Shown: piece after piece, positions 26,064-34,793 of the stretch | Numbering within the stretch: position 1 is the stretch's first letter | Layout: every line of letters begins with the position of its first letter | From: Pseudomonadota bacterium | GTDB taxonomy: Bacteria; Pseudomonadota; Gammaproteobacteria; Steroidobacterales; Steroidobacteraceae | Length of the DNA stretch: 64,000 bases | NCBI GenBank assembly: GCA_018241525.1 | Contig: JAFEDR010000011.1 | Coordinates: forward strand, 124,001-188,000 | Reading direction: 5' to 3' | Notes under the pieces: generated by a model | The model's input: only the letters and a program-made list of their open reading frames with translations | Told to the model about the DNA's origin: nothing | The model's database searches: none | Program-made: the position numbers and the translations under genes

Positions 26064-26329
26064 GGGGCGGCGCGGCGCGGCATGGCGATCAGCGTGAGCT
26101 TCGCGGCGCGCCGCAGCCGCTTGATCTCGGCCTCGCGCCGCAGCGCCGCGCCGCGATCGCCGGCCGGTTCGCTGTAGACGATCCGCCGTGCGCCGCCGAG
26201 GCGGAAGTAGCGCGCGCCGCGGGTGCCGGCGCGGTGCTCCGCGAAGCGCCGCTCGAGCGAGGTGGTGATCCCGGTGTAGAGGGTGCCGCGCTCCGTCTCG
26301 ACGATGTAGACGACCCAGTCGCCTCTCAC
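26060..26329 (-). CDS. GIY-YIG domain protein
   Basis: 89 residues from GTG 26329, overlapping the lipoprotein stop (GTGA). It is a single GIY-YIG fold: WVVYIVETERGTLYTGITTSLERRFAEHRAG, with the paired VYIV and LYTGIT strands, the Arg after them, and the late Glu (RREAEIKRL). This is the YhbQ/UPF0213 type of small stand-alone GIY-YIG protein, presumed nucleases of unclear biological role. It is translationally coupled to plsB, though no functional link is obvious. Confidence 0.9.
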   Translation of the reverse strand: MRGDWVVYIVETERGTLYTGITTSLERRFAEHRAGTRGARYFRLGGARRIVYSEPAGDRGAALRREAEIKRLRRAAKLTLIAMPRRAAP

Positions 26330-26553
26330 CGGCGCGGTCCGTCGGTTTGGCCGCCCTCCGCCGCGTCGAGCGCGCGCCGCGTGTCCTCCTCGTGCTGCGC
26401 CGTGGCGGTTTCGACCGCGGCCGGCACGCGGGTCTTCTGGTCGACCAGCGGGTCGAACACCGTCGGCGCCGGCTTGCGGGGCGGCGGCGGCTCCTGGCTG
26501 CAGCCGCCGAGCGTCAGCATCGCGAGGAGCATCAGCGAGGCGAGGATGCGCAT
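26326..26553 (-). CDS. Small lipoprotein
   Basis: 75 residues. The ATG at 26553 is preferred because GGGAGG lies 6 nt upstream; a GTG at 26574 would overlap the previous stop but lacks a ribosome site. The sequence MRILASLMLLAMLTLGGC is a lipoprotein signal with lipobox LGGC (Cys18). A Pro-rich spacer (PPPPRKPAP) is followed by VFDPLVDQKTRVPAAVETATAQHEEDTRRALD. The pattern resembles small 'DUF-type' lipoproteins that precede plsB-linked genes in related bacteria, but I do not recognise a named family. Confidence 0.78.
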   Translation of the reverse strand: MRILASLMLLAMLTLGGCSQEPPPPRKPAPTVFDPLVDQKTRVPAAVETATAQHEEDTRRALDAAEGGQTDGPRR

Positions 26554-26570
26554 CTGGGACCTCCCGGCTG

Positions 26571-27086
26571 TCACGGCCCGCCGAACTTGTCGAGCGTGAC
26601 CAAGAAATACTCGAAGTAGTAGCCGATCTCGCGCAGGCGGTCCTGCATGCGGTGGTCGGTGTCGAGCACGTGCAGCGTCGCGCGGTGCTCGCGCGCGAAG
26701 CGCACGCTGTTCTCGACCGGTACCACGTCGTCGCGCCAGCCGTGCACGATCGTGATCGGGCAGTCGGCGGGCGTCGGTGTCTGGTCCTCGAAGCCGGGCA
26801 TGTAAAACGCCGGCGCCAGCAGAAACAGGCCGCCGGCGCGCAGCAGCCGCGAGGCCGCCGTGCAGACGTGCCCGCCCATGCTCGAGCCCACCAGCACCAG
26901 CCGGCCCTGAAACTCGCGGCAGTAGGCCAGCAGCCTCGTCACGCGCTCGTGCGGATCGTCGAGGCCGCGGTAGTCGACCGACTCGACCTCCCAGCCCTCC
27001 GCCCGCGCGATGTCGGCAAGCGCCGAGATCTTGGCACCCCAGGGGCCGCTCTCCTTGCCGTGCGAAAAGACGACGTGTCGGCGCAT
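26571..27086 (-). CDS. Small alpha/beta hydrolase (YqiA-like esterase)
   Basis: 171 residues. The nucleophile elbow is VLVGSSMGGH (Ser69), with a probable catalytic Asp in HGWRDDVVPVE and His in LDTDHRMQD. The N-terminus VVFSHGKESGPWGAK is typical of short YqiA/UPF0227-type or RBBP9-like hydrolases that lack a lid. The likely activity is carboxylesterase or thioesterase; the substrate is unknown. It is the second gene of the leftward operon, 34 nt after the ATL-type gene and 17 nt before the lipoprotein start. Confidence 0.85.
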   Translation of the reverse strand: MRRHVVFSHGKESGPWGAKISALADIARAEGWEVESVDYRGLDDPHERVTRLLAYCREFQGRLVLVGSSMGGHVCTAASRLLRAGGLFLLAPAFYMPGFEDQTPTPADCPITIVHGWRDDVVPVENSVRFAREHRATLHVLDTDHRMQDRLREIGYYFEYFLVTLDKFGGP

Positions 27087-27120
27087 CTTGCGGGTGCCTC
27101 GTACGCGAGCGCGAATCTTA

Positions 27121-27483
27121 TCAGCGCCCGCCCCACAGCAGGGCGTCGAGGTCGTCGGCGCGCGGCAACGACACGCGGCCGCGCAGGACCTCGACGCCTT
27201 CCGCCTGCAGGCGCCGGCGCTGCTCGCGGAAGTGCGCGCTGCCGGCCGGGAAGGCGATGCGCCCGCCGGCGCCGACCACGCGGTGCCAGGGCAGCGCGAG
27301 CGCGCGCGGCGCCACCTTGAGCGCGTGGCCGACGAGCCGCGCGCGGCGCGGCAGACCGGCGCGCGCTGCCACCGCCCCGTAGGTCGTCACGCGACCGCGC
27401 GGCAGCGCGGCGACCACGCGCCAGATCGCCTCGAGCGCCGCGTCCGCCGGCGTCCTCCCCGCTCGCTGCTTCGCCTCCGCCAT
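27121..27483 (-). CDS. Alkyltransferase-like protein (ATL), MGMT family without active Cys
   Basis: 120 residues. It has the MGMT DNA-binding domain: IPRG-like ALPRGRVTTYGAVAARAG (flipping Tyr35), the finger RLVGHAL, and the active-site strand ALPWHRVVGAGG, where the acceptor Cys of PCHRV is replaced by Trp66. That substitution defines ATL proteins, which bind O6-alkylguanine lesions, flip them and recruit nucleotide excision repair rather than transferring the alkyl group. It is the first gene of the leftward repair/lipid operon, 62 nt from a divergent patatin gene. Confidence 0.92.
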   Translation of the reverse strand: MAEAKQRAGRTPADAALEAIWRVVAALPRGRVTTYGAVAARAGLPRRARLVGHALKVAPRALALPWHRVVGAGGRIAFPAGSAHFREQRRRLQAEGVEVLRGRVSLPRADDLDALLWGGR

Positions 27484-27545
27484 CGTGCGACTCCGCCCGC
27501 CCGCGCCGATCCGCGCTAATGTAGTGCACCCGGCGAGAGGTGGGA

Positions 27546-29318
27546 ATGGACGGCGATCCCGGCGAGACGCTCGTGCTGCGCGGCGACCCGCTCGCGCTGC
27601 TCGAGACGTCGCCGATCTTCCGCGGCCTCGATCGCGACACGCTCGCGGCGATCGCCGCCGAGCTCGAGTGGCTGTCGCTGCCGGGCGGCGCGACGCTGTT
27701 CGACGCCGGCGAGGCGCCGGACGCGATGTATCTCGTCATCGCCGGCTGTCTCGGCGCCTATGCCCAGGCCGACCCCGCGCGGCTGCTCGGCCGCATCCCG
27801 GCGGGCGAGACGGTCGGCGAGATGGGCCTCGTCTCCGGTCATCCGCGCAGCGCCACGGTCCGCGCGCTGCGCGACAGCGAACTCGCGCGCCTGCCGCGCG
27901 AGTCGTTCGACCGCGTGATCGTCAGCCACCCCGCCGCGATGCTGCGCGTCGCGCAGCTGGTCGTCGAACGGCTCGAGGCCCGCGACCGGCGCGCGGGCAG
28001 CGGCTCGCGCACCTATACGCTGCTGCCGCAGAGCATCGAGGTGGACGTCGGCGGCTTCGCCGCCGAGCTGGTGGCCGCGCTCGGCCGGCTCGGCCGCGCC
28101 GAGCTCGTCTGGAGCGTGCGCGGCGCCGACCACACCAGCGCCTGGTTCCATCGCATCGAGAGCGCCAACGACTTCGTCGTCTACGTCGCCGACCCCGAGC
28201 CGACGCCATGGAGCAAGCTGTGCGTGCGGCAGGCGGACGCGGTGCTGTTCGTGGCGCGCGCCGACGCCGAGGCGCGGCCCTGGCCGCTGCGCGGCGCGGA
28301 GCTCGGGCCGGGCAGCAGTGCGCGCGCCGAGCTCGTGCTGCTGCACGACGGGGCGCTGCAGCCCGGTGCCGCAGCGCGCTGGCGCAGCCTGCTGCCCGGT
28401 GCGCCGCATCATCACGTGCGCGACGAGGCCGACGTGGCCCGGGTCGCGCGGCTGCTGACCGGGCGCGGGGTCGGGCTGGTGCTCTCCGGAGGCGGCGCGC
28501 GCGGCTTCGCCCACATCGGCGTGGTGCGCGCGCTGCGCGAGTCGGGCGTGGCGATCGATCTGGTCGGCGGCACCAGCATGGGCGCGATCATGGGCGCCGG
28601 CGTCGCCGCCGGCTGGACGACCGAGGAGATGGTGGAGCGCTTCCACCGGACCTTCGTCGCCACCAATCCGCTCAGCGACTACACGCTGCCGATCGTCTCG
28701 CTGGTCGCGGGGCGCAAGGTGAGCCGCCTGCTGCGCCAGGAGTTCGGCGAGATCGCGATCGAGGACCTGCCGCTGCCCTTCTACGCGGTGTCGGCGAATC
28801 TCACCACCGGCCACGGCAGCGTGCACCGCGACGGCGAGCTGTGGCGCTGGCTGCGGGCGTCGGTCGCGATCCCCGGCGTGCTGCCGCCCGTGTTTCACCG
28901 CGGCGAGGTGCACGTCGACGGCGGCGCGATCAACAACATGCCGGTGGACGTGATGCGTGCCCAGCACCCCGGCGTCGTGATCGGCGTCGACGTCGGCAGC
29001 GACGCCACCTTCACCTCGGACATCCAGGACGTCGACCTGCCGCCGCTGTGGAAACTGCTCGGCTGGTTCCGCCGCCACCGGCAGCGGCCGACGATCCTGC
29101 AGATCCTGTGGCGCGCCGGGATGGTCAACAGCGACGCCGCGACCATCGCCGGACGGCGCCTCACCGACCTGCTGCTGCAGCCGCCGCTCGCCGACGTCGA
29201 CCTGCTGAACTGGCGCGCGTTCCCGCGCGCGATCGAGGCCGGCTACCGGCACGCGCGCGCGCAGCTCGCGACGCTCGACGCCGAGGCGCGCGTGCGCCTC
29301 GGCCTCGGCGGACGCTGA
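27546..29318 (+). CDS. Patatin-like phospholipase with cyclic-nucleotide-binding domain
   Basis: 590 residues from ATG 27546 (GAGAGG 5 nt upstream; a GTG two codons earlier is less likely). The N-terminal Crp-type sensor domain (about 15-140) has the phosphate cassette GETVGEMGLVSGHPRSATVRA. A middle domain follows (about 155-300). The patatin domain (about 308-500) has the oxyanion GGGARGFAHIG, Ser344 in GGTSMG and the catalytic Asp in VDGGAINN. This is the NTE/YchK-like architecture (serine lysophospholipase, membrane-associated). The ligand may be cAMP or none; in NTE homologues the domain often has lost cNMP binding. Confidence 0.92.
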   Translation: MDGDPGETLVLRGDPLALLETSPIFRGLDRDTLAAIAAELEWLSLPGGATLFDAGEAPDAMYLVIAGCLGAYAQADPARLLGRIPAGETVGEMGLVSGHPRSATVRALRDSELARLPRESFDRVIVSHPAAMLRVAQLVVERLEARDRRAGSGSRTYTLLPQSIEVDVGGFAAELVAALGRLGRAELVWSVRGADHTSAWFHRIESANDFVVYVADPEPTPWSKLCVRQADAVLFVARADAEARPWPLRGAELGPGSSARAELVLLHDGALQPGAAARWRSLLPGAPHHHVRDEADVARVARLLTGRGVGLVLSGGGARGFAHIGVVRALRESGVAIDLVGGTSMGAIMGAGVAAGWTTEEMVERFHRTFVATNPLSDYTLPIVSLVAGRKVSRLLRQEFGEIAIEDLPLPFYAVSANLTTGHGSVHRDGELWRWLRASVAIPGVLPPVFHRGEVHVDGGAINNMPVDVMRAQHPGVVIGVDVGSDATFTSDIQDVDLPPLWKLLGWFRRHRQRPTILQILWRAGMVNSDAATIAGRRLTDLLLQPPLADVDLLNWRAFPRAIEAGYRHARAQLATLDAEARVRLGLGGR

Positions 29319-29343
29319 CGATGCGCGCCGCGCGGTACGCGCC

Positions 29344-32300
29344 GTGAGCGCGGCGTCCGGCGCCTGGCAGTTCTGGGTCGACCGCGGCGGGACCTTCACC
29401 GACGTGGTCGGACGCCGCCCGGACGGCGGGCTGGTCGCCACCAAGCTGTTGTCGAGCGTGCCGGGCCGCTACGCCGATGCAACCCTGCCCGGCATCCGCC
29501 GGCTGCTGGACGATGCCGGCGCGCGCGGGGCCGCGATCGAGTGCGTGCGGGTCGGCACGACGGTCGCGACCAACGCCCTGCTCGAGCGCACCGGCGCGCG
29601 CACCGTCCTCGTGACCACGCGCGGGCTCGGCGATGCGCTCGCGATCGGCACGCAGGAACGGCCGCACCTGTTCCGCCGCCGGATCGAGCGGCCGGCGCCG
29701 CTCTACGATCGGGTCATCGAGGCCGACGAGCGCGTCGACGCCGACGGCAGCGTGCTCGAGCCGCTCCAGCGGGCGCCGCTCGCCGCCGCGCTCGCGGCGG
29801 CACGGGCCGCGGGCTGCGAGTCGGTGGCGATCGTGCTGCTGCACGGCTGGCGCCACGCGGCGCATGAGCGCGCCTGCGCCGAGCTCGCGCGCGCCGCCGG
29901 ATTCACCGCGGTCGCGGCCTCCCACGAGGTCGTGCCGATCGAGGGCTACGTCGCCCGCGGCCACACGGCCGTGGCCGATGCCTACCTCGCGGTGCGGGTC
30001 GGCCGCTACGTCGCCGAGCTCGTCGCCGACCTCGAGCAGCTCGGCCCCGGCATCCGCGTCGAGCTGATGCAGAGCCACGGCGGGCTCGCGCCCGCCGCCG
30101 CGTTCCGTGGCACCAACGGCGTGCTCTCCGGGCCGGCCGGCGGCCTGGTGGGCATGGTGGCCACCGGCCGCGCAGCGGGCTTCGCGCGACTGATCGGCTT
30201 CGACATGGGCGGCACCTCGACCGACGTGTCGCTCTACGACGGACGCTACCCGCGGCGGACCGAGCTCGCGATCGGCGGCGTGCGGCTCGCGGTGCCGGCG
30301 CTCGACGTGCACACGGTCGCGGCCGGCGGCGGGTCGCTGCTGCGCTTCGACGGCGGCCGCCTCGCGGTCGGCCCCGAGTCGTCCGGCGCCGTGCCGGGTC
30401 CGGCGAGCTACGGGCGCGGCGGCCCGCTGTCGCTGACCGACTGCCACGTGCTGCTCGGCAGGCTGGTGCCGGCGCATCTGCCCGCCACCTTCGGCGCGAA
30501 CGGCGACGCGTCGCTCGAGGTCGACGCCGCGCGCACGCGCTTCGAGGCGCTCGCCGCGCAGGTCGGTCACGCGACCGGGACGGCGTGCGTTACCGAGGCG
30601 CTCGCCGAGGGATTCCTGACGGTCGCGGTCGACACCATGGCGAACGCGATCAAGCACGTCTGCCTGCAGCAGGGCCACGACCCGGGCGACTTCGTGCTCG
30701 CCTGCTTCGGCGGCGCCGGCCCGCAGGTTGCCTGCCGGGTCGCGGAGTCGCTCGGCATCGGCACCGTGCTGGTCCACCCGCTGGCCGGCGTGCTGTCGGC
30801 GGTGGGCATCGGACTCGCCGAGCCGCGCAGCGTGCGGCGCGGCACGCTCGGCCGGCCACTCGATGGGGATGGCGTCGCCGCCGCCCGCGAGCTCGCCGCC
30901 TCGCTCGCGCTCGCCGCCGCGGACGGCCTCGGCCGCGGGGCCGCGACCGAGCGGATCGACCGCGCCGAGATCCGCCTCGCGGATTCCGAGATCGCCCTCG
31001 CGGTACCGCTCGCCGCTGTCGCGGCCATGGCCGCGTCGTTCGTCGCGGAGCACGAGCGTCGCTTCGGCTTTCGGCCCGCGTCGCGCGCCCCCCTCGTGAT
31101 CGCGGCCGTCGAGGTCGAGCTCGTTGGCGCCGGCACGCCCGCCGACCTCGGCCGGCCGGCACCGGACGGCGCCGGCCGGCCGCCGCCTGGCGCCACCCGC
31201 GCCTGGTTCGACGGCGAGTGGCGCGAGGTGCCGGTGTTCGAGCGGGCGGCGCTGCCGACGGGCTTCCGCTGCGCCGGGCCCGCGCTCGTGGTCGAGGCGA
31301 CCGCGACCACTGTGGTCGAGGCCGGCTGGCAGGCCGAGCACCGCGCGGGCGGCGAGCTCGTGCTGAGTCCGCGCGGCGCGCGCGCACGCCGCGCCGTCGA
31401 CGCCGAGCGCGCGGACCCGGTGCTGCTCGAGGTGTTCGCCGGCCTGTTCATGCACGTCGCCGAGCAGATGGGCGCAGTGCTGCGCCAGACGGCGGTGTCG
31501 GTGAACATCCGCGAGCGCCTCGACTACTCGTGCGCGCTCTTCGACCCGCGCGGCCGGCTGGTGGCGAACGCGCCGCACATGCCGGTGCACCTCGGCTCGA
31601 TGGGCGCGAGCGTGCGCGCGGTCATGGCCCGGCACGCCGGCGACATCCGCGCGGGCGACGCGTTCCTCGTGAACTCGCCGTATGCCGGCGGCACGCACCT
31701 GCCCGACCTCACGGTCGTGAGCCCGGTGCACCTCGGCGACGCGGCGCCCGCCTTCTGGGTGGCCTCGCGCGCGCACCACGCCGACGTCGGCGGCAGCACG
31801 CCGGGCTCGATGCCGCCGTTCAGCCGCACGATCGACGAGGAAGGCGCGCTGTTCGAGGGCGAGCGGATCGTCGCGGCCGGCGAACTCGACGAGGCGCTGC
31901 TGCGGCGGCTGCTGACGGCCGGCCCCTACCCGGCGCGCAGCGTCGAGCGCAACCTCGCCGACCTCGCGGCGCAGCTCGCCGCGAACGCGCGCGGCGCCGC
32001 CGAGCTCGCCCGGCTCGTCGCGGCGCACGGCGCCGCCGTGGTCGGCGCCTACCTCGGCCACGTCATGACGAACGCCGAGGCGCGCGTGCGCAGCGCCCTG
32101 CGCGGGCTCGCGATCGCGGGCCGCGGCCCGGTGCGCCAGTCGCTCGAGCTCGACGGCGGCGAGCGGCTGGCGGTGACGCTCGAGGTCGACGCCGGCAGCG
32201 GCGCGGTCCGCGTCGACTTCGGCGGCAGCTCGCCGCAGGCGGCCGGCAACTTCAACGCGCCGCGCGCGGTCTGCACGGCGGCGGTGCTGTACGTGCTGCG

Positions 32301-32958
32301 CACGCTGGTCGACGGCGACATCCCGCTCAACGAGGGCTGCCTCGCGCCGCTCGAGCTGACGATCCCGCCCGGCTCGATGCTCGACCCGCGGCCGCCGGCG
32401 GCGGTGGTCGCCGGCAACGTCGAGACCTCGCAGTGCATCGTCGACCTGCTGTACGGGGCGCTCGGCGTGCTCGCCGACTCGCAGGGCACCATGAACAACT
32501 TCACGTTCGGCGACGCGGACTGCCAGTACTACGAGACGATCGCCGGTGGCGCCGGCGCCGGGCCGGGCTTCGACGGCGCGAGCGGGGTGCAGACGCACAT
32601 GACCAACTCGCGACTGACCGACCCGGAGGTGCTCGAGGCGCGCCTGCCGGTACTGCTGCGCGAATTCCGCTACCGGCGCGGCTCGGGCGGCCGCGGCCGC
32701 TGGCACGGCGGCGATGGCCTCGTGCGGACGGTGGAGTTCCGGCGGCCGCTGGCGGCGGCGATGCTCGCGAACCATCGGCGGCTGGCGCCGCGCGGCCTCG
32801 CGGGCGGCGCCGACGGGGCGCCCGGCCGCACGACGCTGGTGCGGGCCGACGGGCGGCGCGAGCCACAGGGCGCCACGGCGGCCATGCAGGTCGAGGCCGG
32901 TGACCGGATCGTGATCGAGACGCCGGGCGGCGGCGGCTACGGCGCGCCGGACGGCTAG
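29344..32958 (+). CDS. Fused hydantoinase/5-oxoprolinase (HyuA-HyuB)
   Basis: 1204 residues from GTG 29344, 25 nt after the patatin gene. The first about 680 residues are the HyuA/ATPase-like half ([52 protein letters not shown]). The second half is HyuB ([61 protein letters not shown]). The single-chain fusion is the organisation of eukaryotic-type 5-oxoprolinase, which opens 5-oxoproline to glutamate with ATP. N-methylhydantoinase or acetone-carboxylase-like activity remains possible. Its TAG stop shares CTAG with the convergent sheath gene. Confidence 0.92.
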   Translation: MSAASGAWQFWVDRGGTFTDVVGRRPDGGLVATKLLSSVPGRYADATLPGIRRLLDDAGARGAAIECVRVGTTVATNALLERTGARTVLVTTRGLGDALAIGTQERPHLFRRRIERPAPLYDRVIEADERVDADGSVLEPLQRAPLAAALAAARAAGCESVAIVLLHGWRHAAHERACAELARAAGFTAVAASHEVVPIEGYVARGHTAVADAYLAVRVGRYVAELVADLEQLGPGIRVELMQSHGGLAPAAAFRGTNGVLSGPAGGLVGMVATGRAAGFARLIGFDMGGTSTDVSLYDGRYPRRTELAIGGVRLAVPALDVHTVAAGGGSLLRFDGGRLAVGPESSGAVPGPASYGRGGPLSLTDCHVLLGRLVPAHLPATFGANGDASLEVDAARTRFEALAAQVGHATGTACVTEALAEGFLTVAVDTMANAIKHVCLQQGHDPGDFVLACFGGAGPQVACRVAESLGIGTVLVHPLAGVLSAVGIGLAEPRSVRRGTLGRPLDGDGVAAARELAASLALAAADGLGRGAATERIDRAEIRLADSEIALAVPLAAVAAMAASFVAEHERRFGFRPASRAPLVIAAVEVELVGAGTPADLGRPAPDGAGRPPPGATRAWFDGEWREVPVFERAALPTGFRCAGPALVVEATATTVVEAGWQAEHRAGGELVLSPRGARARRAVDAERADPVLLEVFAGLFMHVAEQMGAVLRQTAVSVNIRERLDYSCALFDPRGRLVANAPHMPVHLGSMGASVRAVMARHAGDIRAGDAFLVNSPYAGGTHLPDLTVVSPVHLGDAAPAFWVASRAHHADVGGSTPGSMPPFSRTIDEEGALFEGERIVAAGELDEALLRRLLTAGPYPARSVERNLADLAAQLAANARGAAELARLVAAHGAAVVGAYLGHVMTNAEARVRSALRGLAIAGRGPVRQSLELDGGERLAVTLEVDAGSGAVRVDFGGSSPQAAGNFNAPRAVCTAAVLYVLRTLVDGDIPLNEGCLAPLELTIPPGSMLDPRPPAAVVAGNVETSQCIVDLLYGALGVLADSQGTMNNFTFGDADCQYYETIAGGAGAGPGFDGASGVQTHMTNSRLTDPEVLEARLPVLLREFRYRRGSGGRGRWHGGDGLVRTVEFRRPLAAAMLANHRRLAPRGLAGGADGAPGRTTLVRADGRREPQGATAAMQVEAGDRIVIETPGGGGYGAPDG

Positions 32959-34577
32959 CGGCGCCAGTGCTCCTGGAGCACCGTCGCGACGTCGAACTCC
33001 GGATCGAGGGGCGGGCGACCACCGGCGGACTGCAGGCGGTTGAGGCTGACCGCCTGCACGCGGCTGCCGCGCGTCGAGTGGCTGACCAGCCAGCAGTGCC
33101 AGTCGCCCTCGCGCAGCGCCGCGAAGCCGAACAGCACGTTCACCTCGTGCAGCTGCCGCGGCGGGTTCACGCGTTGGTCGCAGATCGAGAACCAGGTGGG
33201 GCCCGCCTCGCGCGCCGGGAACGCTCCTTCCGCCGCCAGCGCCTCGAGGAATTCCGCCACCTGTCGCTCGACGCGCCACCAGAGCACCGGCCCCGGCGGC
33301 TCGAACAGCACCCAGCGCGTGCCGCGCTCGACGCTCTCGGCGACCAGCAGCCCCACGCGCCGCAGGCCGAGGTAGCGCCAGTCGGGTGTGGTCGCGCGCG
33401 AGCCGGCGAGCGTGCGCGAGGCGACCGCGCGCCGCGCGCGCACCGCCTGCAGCGTGTTGATGCCGGCCGCCGCGAGCCGCTCGCGCCATTCCTCGCCGAC
33501 CGGGCACGCGGGCCGCAGGCCCGGCCGCAGCGGGCCGCCCTCGCGGTCCGGGGGCGCCCAGAACGGCCGCTCCGCCTCGAGCCGCGCCAGCATGCCGGCC
33601 GCGGCCGCACCCGGCGCGAAGCTCTCGAAGCGTCCCCGCAGCCGGTCATAGGCCTGGATCCACGGGAAGTACATCACCGCGGCGTCGCTCGCGAACTCGA
33701 AGCGCCGCATGCCTTCGAGCGCGGCGGCCGGCGAGCTCCACTCGGCGGGCGGATCGACGATCAGCAGCGCCCGCCGCTCGCGGCACAGGCGCGCCGCGAC
33801 CAGCAGCGCGCTCGGCCCGACCGGGTGCTCGCGCGCAAGCGGCGGCAGGCAGAGGAAGTTGAACGGGTCGCCGTCACCGAAGGCGAAGATGCCGGTGCGC
33901 TCGGCCGCCGAGCCGATCAGGTCGTAGTCGGTCAGTGGCCCGCCGTCGTCGCCGTCCGGGTTCGAGCTCGCGTACGAGGCGAACGTGCGGCCATCGCCGC
34001 GGTGCGTCGGCACCGGGCGCGCGAGCGGCACCCGCCCGCGCAGCCGCACCAGCGCCGACTCGGCGAGCAGCGGCACGAGGTGGCGCGGCGAGCTCGGATC
34101 GATCGACAGCTTCGGGTAGATCTCCTGGTCCTCGACGTGCTCCGAGCCGGGCGCGCGAACCCGCTGCACGACCAGGTTGAACTTGTCGGTCTCGCCGGGC
34201 GGGATGTTGTCGTAGTCGACCGCGGCGCGCAGGAACTCGCGCGTGCCGGGACACAGCGCCTCGAGCGTCAGCGCGCCGTCGCCCGCCGGCAGCGTCAGGG
34301 TCGCCGCACGACCACCGTTCGCGACCCGCACGACGCGCGCCTGCCGGCCGCCGTTCTCGAAGAACTGCTCGACCGCGTAGGACAGCGTCGAGGGCTGCCA
34401 GAGCCCGCCGAAGACGGCCTGGAACTCGGCGAAGCTCGTGATCGCGACCGGTCGATGGACCGGGCCGCGCAGCGCACGGCCGACGAAGGCGACCGTGGCC
34501 GTGTCGACGCGCGCGATGGACTGCCCCGCGGCGACCTCGACGGCCACCTGAAAGCCGGGTACCTGGCGTTCTCGCAA
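32955..34577 (-). CDS. Orphan contractile-tail sheath protein homologue
   Basis: 540 residues from TTG 34577 (GGGGGAG 8 nt upstream). The N-terminal region carries the sheath pattern: PGF-beta strand, VDTATVAFVGRALRGPVHRPVAITSFAEFQAVFGG and STLSYAVEQFFENGGRQARVVRVA (about 27-90). A mid domain ends in ASDAAVMYFPWIQ; then comes the C-terminal INTLQAVRARR...WRYLGLRRVGLLVAESVERGTRWVLFEP. These are the domains of phage and contractile-injection-system tail sheaths. The last about 90 residues (ICDQRVNPPRQLHEVNVLFGFAALREGDWHCW) differ from the usual end. No tube, baseplate, spike or ATPase gene is nearby, so this is a stand-alone gene. It converges on the oxoprolinase gene and runs away from the glycosyltransferase. 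Confidence 0.82.
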   Translation of the reverse strand: MRERQVPGFQVAVEVAAGQSIARVDTATVAFVGRALRGPVHRPVAITSFAEFQAVFGGLWQPSTLSYAVEQFFENGGRQARVVRVANGGRAATLTLPAGDGALTLEALCPGTREFLRAAVDYDNIPPGETDKFNLVVQRVRAPGSEHVEDQEIYPKLSIDPSSPRHLVPLLAESALVRLRGRVPLARPVPTHRGDGRTFASYASSNPDGDDGGPLTDYDLIGSAAERTGIFAFGDGDPFNFLCLPPLAREHPVGPSALLVAARLCRERRALLIVDPPAEWSSPAAALEGMRRFEFASDAAVMYFPWIQAYDRLRGRFESFAPGAAAAGMLARLEAERPFWAPPDREGGPLRPGLRPACPVGEEWRERLAAAGINTLQAVRARRAVASRTLAGSRATTPDWRYLGLRRVGLLVAESVERGTRWVLFEPPGPVLWWRVERQVAEFLEALAAEGAFPAREAGPTWFSICDQRVNPPRQLHEVNVLFGFAALREGDWHCWLVSHSTRGSRVQAVSLNRLQSAGGRPPLDPEFDVATVLQEHWRR

Positions 34578-34640
34578 CCCGGAGCTCCCCCGAGCGTGTG
34601 CCGCGAGATTAGCACACGCCCCCGCCAGCCCGGCCGCGTC

Positions 34641-34793
34641 TCAGCCGGCGTCGGCTGCCGGTGGCGATGCCTGCGGCGGCGCCGTGGCGGTCGCCGGTGG
34701 TGCGCGGCGCGCCGCCTCGGTGCGCGCGGCCTCGGCCTCGCGCTGTTTGCGCGCGACTTCCTCGAGCATCACTCGGAGCCAGTCGGTCGGCAC
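34641..34793 (-). CDS. Small protein overlapping the glycosyltransferase 3' end
   Basis: 50 residues from GTG 34793 (GGGAG about 8 nt upstream). It overlaps the glycosyltransferase gene by 25 nt. An in-frame ATG at 34769 forms a TGATG junction with the glycosyltransferase stop and would give 42 residues. The sequence is an amphipathic charged helix (WLRVMLEEVARKQREAEAARTEAARR) followed by a Pro/Ala tail. I do not recognise a family. High GC3 and coupling to the upstream gene favour a real gene, but the short length leaves doubt. Confidence 0.45.
   Translation of the reverse strand: MPTDWLRVMLEEVARKQREAEAARTEAARRAPPATATAPPQASPPAADAG

Noticed and set aside
29161..33507. A 1448-codon open frame on the minus strand opposite the oxoprolinase gene
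   Set aside because: It is a shadow of strong GC3 bias in the HyuA-HyuB gene; no motif, start signal or realistic composition.
32955..34577. Prophage or complete contractile injection system around the sheath gene
   Set aside because: Both flanks are ordinary metabolic/envelope genes; no tube, baseplate, capsid, integrase or att-like repeat was seen.
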